Assembly (NCBI GenBank): GCA_963726795.1
Contig: CAVSDD010000003.1
Location: 372,001 to 436,000 of the forward strand
DNA from: Hyphomicrobium_A sp963726795
GTDB taxonomy: Bacteria; Pseudomonadota; Alphaproteobacteria; Rhizobiales; Hyphomicrobiaceae
Direction of reading: 5' to 3'
DNA: 64,000 bases
The notes under the pieces were generated by a model that saw only the letters and a program-made list of their open reading frames with translations, was not told the origin of the DNA and searched no databases. A program made the position numbers and the translations under genes. Shown here piece by piece: positions 1-7,532 of this stretch; position 1 is the stretch's first letter; each line of letters opens with the position of its first letter.

Positions 1-711
1 ATGGCGTCGGCGTTGGTGCGCCCGTACTGGCAAAGCACCACGACCGACGCCGATTCAGCCGGCAACCTCTCGGTCCACTCGCGAGTGGTCGAGAAGCATC
101 TGACCGGCGCGCCGAGTTCCGCGCTGAGAAACCGTGCCAGACATTCGCGCGGAAGGAGGCGCGCGTCTATGATGATGATTGGAGCTTTCGTCGTGACCTG
201 GGCGCATTCTTCGATGCTCGAGACCTTCCGAGCAGCGCGAGGTACTGCAGTTTGAATTTCGTCGTGCGCAGCATGACCAGAGCTGTTGGATTCAACGCTG
301 AACGTCCGCATAGCTCGCCTTGACCTCGTGACTGGATACATTGGGACCGGGAAAGACTATTTTGGCCGTGCCAGACGGTGTCACCCCTTCGTGTCTGCTT
401 CCCTCAGCCTCTGGGGAAGAGCGTTCGCCGTGCACCGCCGTTTGCCGGTATCTTGAGCAAGTGTTGCGCTCAGAACCTAGCTAAGCGCTTCGTCCACTTG
501 CCCCCGGTTAGTGCTACGCTAGGCAGAAATGTACCCGCGTAAAACCGCCAAGGGTCCGATGCTTTGGCCGCGATTTGATCAGACCAAGGTCCAATCGGAC
601 CTGAGTTGAAATTCGTTCGAGCAGGCCGGAACCGGTGATTTCGGAATGGGCTTGATACTGCTGCGGGCTCCTCTTCGCTCGAACGGCGCCTTTTGAGACA
701 AGGGGAACGGC
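1..711. other. Left-edge region without an assignable gene
   Basis: No recognisable complete gene. A frame entering from the left edge (third frame, open from base 3 to a TGA at 321-323) has no start inside the window and no motif I know; it could be the tail of a gene cut by the edge. In the first frame, bases 61-108 encode a stretch reading LSVHSRVVEKHLTGA, which resembles the recognition helix of a LuxR/NarL-type HTH, but the match does not continue. Bases 324-711 look non-coding. A short inverted repeat (cttccc 398-403 / gggaag 414-419) is present. The last bases hold the Shine-Dalgarno sequence of the gene at 712. Confidence 0.4.
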
Positions 712-1110
712 ATGGCCTCGGACGAGGAATTCAGCCCGCAAGACTTTCGGGTCGAGGAGACCGATAGTGGGCAGCTACGGTTGATTTGGGCCCGGGGCGA
801 CGGCGAGCGCCGGGTGATCCTTCTGGATAAGAGCCAATTGCCGGCTGTTACTCGCAAGCTGCAGACCCAGCTCGACGACGAGGAAGCGGCGTCCGCGGAT
901 ATCGAGGACGTGTTGTCGGGCGAAGAGGCTCGCGTCGCCGGGTTGGGGTTTTCTCCCGAGGCCGACCACCTTCGGCTGACGGTTTATGTCGAGCCGGCTC
1001 CCGGGCAGGATCAGGAGGTCGAAATTGCCCTGCGGCTTTCCAAGACCGACGTCGTCAACTGCATGACATCGATGACTGAATGGCTCGAGCAAGCTCGCGA
1101 AGCGCATTAG
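712..1110 (+). CDS. Hypothetical protein, 132 aa, acidic
   Basis: I do not recognise the family. The protein is soluble, acidic and has no signal peptide or membrane segment. It reads as alternating short beta-strand-like segments (residues 10-40 and 78-110) around an acidic, helical middle (residues 52-75, rich in D/E/A). The start is supported by a GGGGAA Shine-Dalgarno eight bases before the ATG. It stands alone on the plus strand and converges with the diguanylate cyclase gene, whose stop lies 26 bases downstream. Codon use looks like the neighbours, so it is probably a genuine small gene. Confidence 0.6.
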   Translation: MASDEEFSPQDFRVEETDSGQLRLIWARGDGERRVILLDKSQLPAVTRKLQTQLDDEEAASADIEDVLSGEEARVAGLGFSPEADHLRLTVYVEPAPGQDQEVEIALRLSKTDVVNCMTSMTEWLEQAREAH

Positions 1111-1136
1111 CGCTTTGGCGCAAGCCTAACCAGCGA

Positions 1137-2597
1137 TCAGACCTTTGCGACCTGCATCATGTCCGGCAAGGCAAATTGCGCCATCGCCGCCTGCTCCCGG
1201 CCGTGACCGAGGCCGATCTCAAGGCTATGGACCCGATTTCGCCCCGACTCTTTAGCGGCATAGAGGGCTTTGTCGGCGCGCGCGATCGCATCGGTCATTG
1301 AGGTCTGCATTTGTGCGACGCCAATCGAGACGGTAACTGCGTCGAAGCCCAGATCTGAAAAATCTATCGCCGCGATATTTGCACGGATGTCGTCGGCGAC
1401 CCTCACCGCCGCCGCGAGATCGGCGTCGATCAGCAGCGCCAGCAACTCCTCTCCGCCGTAACGCATCGCGATGTCGCTTGACCGAATACGCTTCTTCAGC
1501 GCACCGGCGAGGCGACAGATGACACTGTCGCCGACCTGGTGACCGAACTCATCGTTTACGGACTTGAACCGATCAATATCGATCATCAAAACAGAAATCT
1601 GATATTGCTTCCGTCTCGCCAAGGCAACGATATGGTCCTCGTGCTCTACCAAGTAGCGCCGGTTGAATAGCCCGCTGAGGGGATCGTGCAGCACCAGGTA
1701 AGCCACGGTGCGCTCGGCTACGCGCCGCTTGTAATCGTTGCGCTCAATGAAGACCGTGCAGGAGGCGATCGTGATCGAAACCGCCAGCAGAGTGAACACG
1801 ACAAACATCGGCATCAGCTTGGTGCCGGCGCCTACGAGCGTGTGTTGAATGATAAATCCGGTTACGAACACGACCGCGCTGATTATTCCGATCTGCAGCC
1901 TGCCAAATCGGCCGCCCTCCCACGGACTGGAGATTGCGCGCACGATGCCCGTGCGTGCTCCAAGAAGAAGGGGCGTTGGTGCAAATATCAATCCGAGCGT
2001 CATGGTCGTGGGGGACATGGCGCCGTGAAAGCCAGGGATGCCGTACAGGTAGCCGGTCAACGAAACCAATGGTGGCACCAGAGCGGCAGCGCCTAGCGTC
2101 TGGCTGCTGTAGCGCAGCCCCAGCATGCGCAGCAGGAAGGCCACCGATACCAGCACAAACATCGCGGACGTATTCCACGCCATCATGATCGGCGCGCCTT
2201 CTGCCGCTTCGCGCGCCAGCGTGCCCGGGAAGAGCGGCACAACACTCAGGACATGGGCGTCCCACACAACCTCGAGGATGCGCGTCAGTCCGACCAAGCC
2301 GACTGCGAGCAGGACGATGACGGCTGCCGGCGGCGTGCGCATGGCCCGCATGGAAGCCACCGCCAAGCCGCCGCACACGAACATGATGGCGGTCAGCGGG
2401 TGCGTCGCCGGTCCTCCCTGCAGCGGACGAAAAATGCTTTCAACGCCGAGCGCGTAGCCAGCGAGCACTACGGCGCCGCCGGCGGCCGCAAGCAGCCCTG
2501 CCCAATGACCGATGGCAATGAGACGGGTGGCGGTCGCTTGCGCGCGTTGGCGCCTGTCGACAGCGCGTCGCTCTGCAGACTGCTTGTGCTTCGTCAT
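1137..2597 (-). CDS. Membrane-bound diguanylate cyclase (GGDEF)
   Basis: Makes cyclic di-GMP from two GTP at the inner membrane. From the ATG at 2597 the protein is 486 aa. The N-terminal 300 residues hold about eight hydrophobic segments forming an integral-membrane sensory module of a type I cannot name. A GGDEF domain follows, with the DPLSGLFNRR entry motif, the metal-binding IDIDRFKSVND segment and an intact A-site RYGGEEL. An RSSD motif just before the A-site fits an inhibitory I-site, so product feedback is expected. No EAL domain is present. The reading frame extends 19 codons further upstream, but MTKHKQ is the better start because it gives a short basic leader before the first membrane helix. 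The signal it senses is unknown. Confidence 0.85.
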   Translation of the reverse strand: MTKHKQSAERRAVDRRQRAQATATRLIAIGHWAGLLAAAGGAVVLAGYALGVESIFRPLQGGPATHPLTAIMFVCGGLAVASMRAMRTPPAAVIVLLAVGLVGLTRILEVVWDAHVLSVVPLFPGTLAREAAEGAPIMMAWNTSAMFVLVSVAFLLRMLGLRYSSQTLGAAALVPPLVSLTGYLYGIPGFHGAMSPTTMTLGLIFAPTPLLLGARTGIVRAISSPWEGGRFGRLQIGIISAVVFVTGFIIQHTLVGAGTKLMPMFVVFTLLAVSITIASCTVFIERNDYKRRVAERTVAYLVLHDPLSGLFNRRYLVEHEDHIVALARRKQYQISVLMIDIDRFKSVNDEFGHQVGDSVICRLAGALKKRIRSSDIAMRYGGEELLALLIDADLAAAVRVADDIRANIAAIDFSDLGFDAVTVSIGVAQMQTSMTDAIARADKALYAAKESGRNRVHSLEIGLGHGREQAAMAQFALPDMMQVAKV

Positions 2598-2765
2598 CGA
2601 GCGTTGCGCCGGGGGTTGTTTGAGCCACCATAGACGCGACGCGCCTAAGCACACCTGAGGAAGCGGGGTTAATTTGCGTCTTCTAACGCCGGATCAGTTT
2701 GAATCTATCTGAGCGCTGAGCGCCTGCATCGCGAGCATTTCGCTGCTCGCGGCAAAAATGCCGGC

Positions 2766-3233
2766 TCATTTTTTGACGGGTGCGTAGAAAACGCTGTCGA
2801 TTTCCACGATGTCATCGTCGAACAGCCGCTTCACCTCGACCATCGTGCGGGGCGGGAACGGCGGCTTGCCCCACAGCTGCGCCTGGACGGCATCCACCAT
2901 CGGCGCGAAGCGGGCGAGATCGCTGACGTAGACCGTCAGCCGGACGCAGTCGTGCAAGCCGGCGCCCTCCGATTGCGCAATCAGCTGGATGTTTTGAAAC
3001 GCGCGGAGGATCCGCGCCTGCGGATCGTCCACCAACGTGTTGGTCGCCGGGTCGACGCCTTGCATGCCGGCGACAAATATGAAATCGCCGGCCCTGGTGC
3101 CGAGACTCCAGGTGCCTTGCACTTTAATGGCGCCGGGAGGATTGAGCGTTTTGACGCCGTTGGGCGACTGGGCAAAGACGAGATGGGGCGCCAGCGCAAA
3201 CGCGCATATGACCGGTAGAACTCGCTGCAGCAT
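2766..3233 (-). CDS. Secreted RidA/YjgF-family protein
   Basis: A 155-aa protein of the RidA/YER057c/UK114 family, whose founding members hydrolyse reactive imine/enamine intermediates. The start at 3233 has AGGAG in front and gives a clear signal peptide (MLQRVLPVICAFALAPHLVFAQ would be its core, cleaved after AQ), so this copy acts in the periplasm. The RidA core covers residues 30-150 with FVAGMQGVDP, a central AFQNIQLIAQSEGA helix and C-terminal RTMVEVKRLFDDD. The arginine before MVEV matches the carboxylate-binding Arg of the family. Exported members are less studied and the substrate is unknown. It is divergent from the multicopper oxidase gene across a 246-base gap that probably holds both promoters. 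Confidence 0.8.
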   Translation of the reverse strand: MLQRVLPVICAFALAPHLVFAQSPNGVKTLNPPGAIKVQGTWSLGTRAGDFIFVAGMQGVDPATNTLVDDPQARILRAFQNIQLIAQSEGAGLHDCVRLTVYVSDLARFAPMVDAVQAQLWGKPPFPPRTMVEVKRLFDDDIVEIDSVFYAPVKK

Positions 3234-3479
3234 GTCAGGCTCCTGCAGCGAGCCTAGCTTTCCACTTCTTAATTTTGCGCGTGCCGGGCGCCGGCCCACG
3301 GCAGCGCGCGGGACGCCAACCACCCGCAACATATTGCTAAATCGATTCAAGGTCGCGTCCCCCGGCGGCGCGCCGCACGGCTCTATTCCACAATGCGGCT
3401 GCCATCTCCGCTGATCTTGAAGAACTGACAACCATGCTGCGCTACGACTCTTCGTCGAAAAGATTGCGGGGAAAGATCA

Positions 3480-6400
3480 GTGGCAAATTCTACTTTGCGC
3501 GCGCTGGCGCTGAGCGCCATGACCATTGCGATCCTCGCCGCTGCAGGAGGGGGCGCGTCGAGGCTCGCCGCGAAGGACACAAGCGGCGCCTTCGACCCCT
3601 CGATCCGGCCAGACTTCAGCGAGCCCGTGGTGTTGTCCAGCAAGGACGGCGTGCTCGAGGTTACTCTAACCGCGCATCAGGGGACCGCCCGCTTCGATAC
3701 CGTCGCGCAGCCCGTCAAAAACCTGCTCCTCTTCGGCTACAAGCTCAATCGCGGCTCCGCCTCGAACGGGCAAGCCGCGGCGGACAACCTTTACCCTTCG
3801 CCGACACTGCAGGTGTCTCCGGGCGAGACGCTCATCGTCCATTACGAGAACGCGCTCGAAGGCCTGACGATCACCGATTTCTTCGATCCGAAGTATGCAC
3901 CCAAGGGCGAGCCGGCGCCGATCTATCCCTCGCCCATGACATCCTCGCCGCTGAACCTGCACGTTCACGGCGTGCACGTCAGCCCCAAGGGCAACGCCGA
4001 CAACGTGATGCTGCACATCCCGCCGGGGATGGCGAATACCTACACCTACCGCATCCCGAAAAACATGCCGCAGGGCGCCTATTGGTATCATAGCCACCTG
4101 CACGGGCTGACGACGCCGCACGTCTATTACGGGATGGCGGGCCTGCTCGCGATCGGCCGCACCGACGGCAATCTTCCGCTCGTCACCAAGCGCCAGATCC
4201 CGATCCGCAACATGATCCTGCAGTACAACGCCGTCTACGACCGCGCGGGCGGATCGGCGCAGATCAACAATGTGAACTGGCCGCAATGGGTCAATACCAT
4301 CGTGCCGCCACAAGGCGATGAGTTGGCCAAGGGCACCTATCGGCCCCTGCTGACGCCGGTGAATTTCGCCGAGATGAAAAAGGGCACGCACTTCCTCACG
4401 GTCTGGTATGCGGGGCCGCTGTCCATTGCGAATATGCGGGGGCGCTTCGAGTTCATTCCGACCAACCTGCAGCGCTTCACCGCCGATCCTCCCGGCAAGG
4501 CTCTCCCCGAGGATCCGGCGCTCCCCGACTACCAGCGCGACGTGCAGTTCACCGTCAACGGCCTCTTCCAGCCGGTGATCAAGACCAAGCCGGGGCAGAC
4601 CGAGATCTGGGTGCTCGCGAATGTCAGCGACATCGCCTACATGCCGGTCCAGCTCACCGAGACGGCGACGGGCCGGCACCCGAAGATCGCCATCGTCGGT
4701 CAGGACGGGAATCCGGCTCCCGCGGTTCACTATCCGGTCTTTGAGGACGGCACGCGGCTCGTGATCCCGCCCGCTACGCGCTACGCCATCGCGGTGACGA
4801 TGCCGGCCCGCGGCGATCTGGTGGTCGAAATGCCCCCGATGGGCGGGGGCGCCAAGACGATGAGCGCGCCCGGCATTCTTTATACCAACGACGGCACCGA
4901 GAACCCGCCGGCAACGCTTGGCACCTTGAGCATTCAACCATCAGCCATCAGCTACTACGACGGGTTCTTTGTTTTCCCCACCCAGGTCCTCGCGCGCGCG
5001 AAACCATCCGAGGGCCGCGGCGTCACGACCGAATTCAAGGAAGGGCAGCGGCTCGACGCCTACAGCTCGTTTGAGGACCTGTCCAAGGTCAAGGTCGACT
5101 TCAAACGCAAGCTCGTGATCACCGGCGGCTTTCTCAACGATCTGGCGAGCACCGCCGACCCCAAGGCGTTCGTCTACGCCTTCGAGGGCACCGCGTTCCC
5201 CAACGTGCCCTTGCTGCAGCCCCGTGTCGGCTCGGTCGAGGAGTGGAGCTTCATCAACAAGAACAACGACGAGCATCCCATCCACATCCACGTCAACGAC
5301 TTCCAGGTCATGAGCTATTTCGATCCCACGACCGGGATCAAGACAGGTCCGCAGATGTGGGGCATCGATAATGCCAATGTTCCCGCGCCAACTCTCGGCC
5401 CCAATGAATCGGTGATCCAGACCGGCGACTTGTCATTGCGAAGCCGCTTCGAGGACTACACCGGCCTCTTCGTGCAGCACTGCCATCGCCTCAACCACGA
5501 GGACAACGGGCTGATGACGCTGGTCAACGTCATACCGGCGGTCTCCTCGTATGCGGTTGCCGTGCCGGGTTCGAGTGGGCACGACGCGCAGGTGAAAGTC
5601 TACGACGGCAACGGCGACCGGCTGCTCGCAACCGTGACGCCGTTTCCCGGCTATGAGGGCACCGTCAGCGTCGCCATGGGCGACGTCGACGACGACAACG
5701 TCCTCGATCTGATCGTCGGTGCCGGCAAGGACCACGCACCCGACGTGGTGGCCTATTCGGGACGCGCGGCCGGCGGCAAACGCGCCTTTGCAACCGAGCT
5801 TGCGCGCTTCGGCGCGTTCGACAAAAGCGCCCGCGGGGGCGTTACGGTCACCTCGACGCAAATCGACGGAACGACCGCCGACAACATCATCGTCGGCTCA
5901 GGCCCGGGCGATCCAAGCGAAGTCAAAGTGTTCAGCACCGAACTCCCCGATCCGGGCCCCGCCCCGGCGCTCTTTGCAAAATTTGCGCCCTACCCGAACG
6001 ATCGCTCGGGCGTGACTTTGGCATCGGGCTTTGTCGATTTCGCCTCGGGCCGCAACAGCATCGTCACAGCGCCGGGACCCGGCGCCCCGGCGCAAGTGAA
6101 GGTCTTTTCCTTCTCGCTCATGACGCCGATCCATGGCCGCCCCGCCGGTAGCCCCCAGAACAAGTGCCCAGGCCCCAAGGAGGAGACGGTCACCTCCGCG
6201 TTCATGCCGTTCGGCATCGGCTACAAGGACGGCGTCTCGCTGGCGACGGGCTGGGTCACGGGCGCCCTCGGCGGCGCCGAGGCAATTGTAGTCGGTCAAT
6301 CGGCCGGGCCTGGCGAAGTGAAGGTCTATTCCAGCGGGTCCGCACTGCAGGGCGGCCCGGCGATGTACCTGGAAAGCTTTATGGCGCACAGCCCAAGCGT

Positions 6401-6647
6401 TCATTTTACCGAGGCTGCCAGCTTCGTTCCGTTCGACGGACAGGCAGGCGTGAATGTCGCGACGACCAGCACGACGGTCGGCGCCGATATCCTCGTCAGC
6501 GGCATCGCACAACCAACCCGCGCCGTGCAGGTCACAAAATACCAGTTGTTAAGGCCGAGCGCCGAGGCTCGCACGATGGAAGCGAAGCAGCTGGGGCAGG
6601 TCAGCTCCGCAGCGGGCTCCAACCCGAAAGTCGTGGGGGGCGACTAA
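3480..6647 (+). CDS. Exported multicopper oxidase with C-terminal VCBS/FG-GAP repeats
   Basis: A 1055-aa GTG-start protein (GGGGAAAG lies just upstream) with a signal sequence in the first 30 residues. Copper-site motifs are complete: HVHGVH at 161-166, YHSHLHG at 203-209, HPIHIHVN near 600, and HCHRLNHEDNGLM near 667-679. These supply type 1, 2 and 3 copper ligands, so electrons from a reduced substrate should pass to O2. The residue ten after the type 1 Cys is Leu rather than Met, which in laccases goes with higher potential. Residues about 690-1030 form repeated modules of the FG-GAP/VCBS kind with a calcium-loop-like GDVDDDNVLDLIVGAG and several SVA/GVTVAS-GF-type strands, suggesting a propeller used for adhesion or substrate contact. 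Usual multicopper oxidases are 450-650 aa. Substrate (metal, phenol or other) cannot be told. Confidence 0.85.
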   Translation: MANSTLRALALSAMTIAILAAAGGGASRLAAKDTSGAFDPSIRPDFSEPVVLSSKDGVLEVTLTAHQGTARFDTVAQPVKNLLLFGYKLNRGSASNGQAAADNLYPSPTLQVSPGETLIVHYENALEGLTITDFFDPKYAPKGEPAPIYPSPMTSSPLNLHVHGVHVSPKGNADNVMLHIPPGMANTYTYRIPKNMPQGAYWYHSHLHGLTTPHVYYGMAGLLAIGRTDGNLPLVTKRQIPIRNMILQYNAVYDRAGGSAQINNVNWPQWVNTIVPPQGDELAKGTYRPLLTPVNFAEMKKGTHFLTVWYAGPLSIANMRGRFEFIPTNLQRFTADPPGKALPEDPALPDYQRDVQFTVNGLFQPVIKTKPGQTEIWVLANVSDIAYMPVQLTETATGRHPKIAIVGQDGNPAPAVHYPVFEDGTRLVIPPATRYAIAVTMPARGDLVVEMPPMGGGAKTMSAPGILYTNDGTENPPATLGTLSIQPSAISYYDGFFVFPTQVLARAKPSEGRGVTTEFKEGQRLDAYSSFEDLSKVKVDFKRKLVITGGFLNDLASTADPKAFVYAFEGTAFPNVPLLQPRVGSVEEWSFINKNNDEHPIHIHVNDFQVMSYFDPTTGIKTGPQMWGIDNANVPAPTLGPNESVIQTGDLSLRSRFEDYTGLFVQHCHRLNHEDNGLMTLVNVIPAVSSYAVAVPGSSGHDAQVKVYDGNGDRLLATVTPFPGYEGTVSVAMGDVDDDNVLDLIVGAGKDHAPDVVAYSGRAAGGKRAFATELARFGAFDKSARGGVTVTSTQIDGTTADNIIVGSGPGDPSEVKVFSTELPDPGPAPALFAKFAPYPNDRSGVTLASGFVDFASGRNSIVTAPGPGAPAQVKVFSFSLMTPIHGRPAGSPQNKCPGPKEETVTSAFMPFGIGYKDGVSLATGWVTGALGGAEAIVVGQSAGPGEVKVYSSGSALQGGPAMYLESFMAHSPSVHFTEAASFVPFDGQAGVNVATTSTTVGADILVSGIAQPTRAVQVTKYQLLRPSAEARTMEAKQLGQVSSAAGSNPKVVGGD

Positions 6648-6701
6648 GGCAAGGAGCGCGCGGACTTTAGAATTCGCTTGCCGTGTCGATGGGGCCACGT
6701 C

Positions 6702-7532
6702 TTGAACTTGAACACGATCAATACTGTGATGCAGCCTTCCTCCGCCGGAGAGATCGGCGACTGGCGGGATGGCTACGCCTGGCTTGCCGGTGGAACGTGG
6801 CTGTTCTCGACTCCGCAAATTCATACCGACACGCTCATCGATCTGCAGTCGCTGCGCTGGCCGGCTCTGCAAGCCTCGGTCGACGGCCTCGAGATTGCGG
6901 CGACCTGCACGCTGGCTGATCTCGCACACTTCAATGCGCCGCCGACATGGCGGGCGTCACCCTTGTTCAGGATGTGCTGTGAGTCGCTGCTCGCTTCGTT
7001 CAAGGTCTGGAACGCAGCGACGGTAGGCGGCAACATCTGCATGTCATTGCCGGCCGGCTCGCTCATTTCGCTCACAACTGCGCTAGAGGGCACCTACACG
7101 CTCTGGCCCCGAGACGCCGAGGCGCGCAAGGTTGCAGCGATCGATTTCGTGACCGGTGAGCACCAGAATGTGCTGCGACCGGGCGAGCTGCTGCGCAGCA
7201 TCCATCTTCCCGGAAAAGCGCTCGCGAAGCGCTTCGCGTTCCGCCGCGCCTCGCTGACGCATCTGGGCCGCTCGGCGATCATCGTCATCGGCACACAGAG
7301 CCCCGGCTCCGATGACATGGTCCTCTCTATCACCGCGGCAACCGTGCGACCCGTGCAGCTTCGCTTCGAGCATCTGCCGACGGCCGCCGAACTGCGCGAG
7401 ACACTCGATGCCGCGATTCCCGATGAGGACTATTTTGAGGACGTGCACGGGGCCGCTCACTACAAGCGCCACCTGACCTATTACTATGCCGAGCAGATCC
7501 GCGCCGACCTTGCGCCGGGAGCGGATCGATGA
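6702..7532 (+). CDS. Molybdenum hydroxylase FAD-binding subunit
   Basis: About 276 aa, FAD-binding subunit of the xanthine dehydrogenase/CO dehydrogenase family; passes electrons from the Fe-S clusters to an acceptor through FAD. Visible motifs are LAGGTWLF (first flavin loop, near residue 30) and ATVGGNICMSLPAGS (second flavin loop, near residue 110), then a CO_deh_flav_C-like tail. The start is uncertain: TTG at 6678, 6702 or 6708 and ATG at 6729 are all in frame. I prefer 6702 because it gives the usual NTI...P..AEI opening of the family. The stop overlaps the next start by four bases (ATGA at 7529), showing translational coupling to the fused Fe-S/Mo subunit. Confidence 0.8.
   Translation: MNLNTINTVMQPSSAGEIGDWRDGYAWLAGGTWLFSTPQIHTDTLIDLQSLRWPALQASVDGLEIAATCTLADLAHFNAPPTWRASPLFRMCCESLLASFKVWNAATVGGNICMSLPAGSLISLTTALEGTYTLWPRDAEARKVAAIDFVTGEHQNVLRPGELLRSIHLPGKALAKRFAFRRASLTHLGRSAIIVIGTQSPGSDDMVLSITAATVRPVQLRFEHLPTAAELRETLDAAIPDEDYFEDVHGAAHYKRHLTYYYAEQIRADLAPGADR

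Noticed and set aside
1..255. LuxR-type regulator fragment at the left edge
   Set aside because: Only about 15 residues resemble an HTH recognition helix, and the reading frame does not continue the domain.
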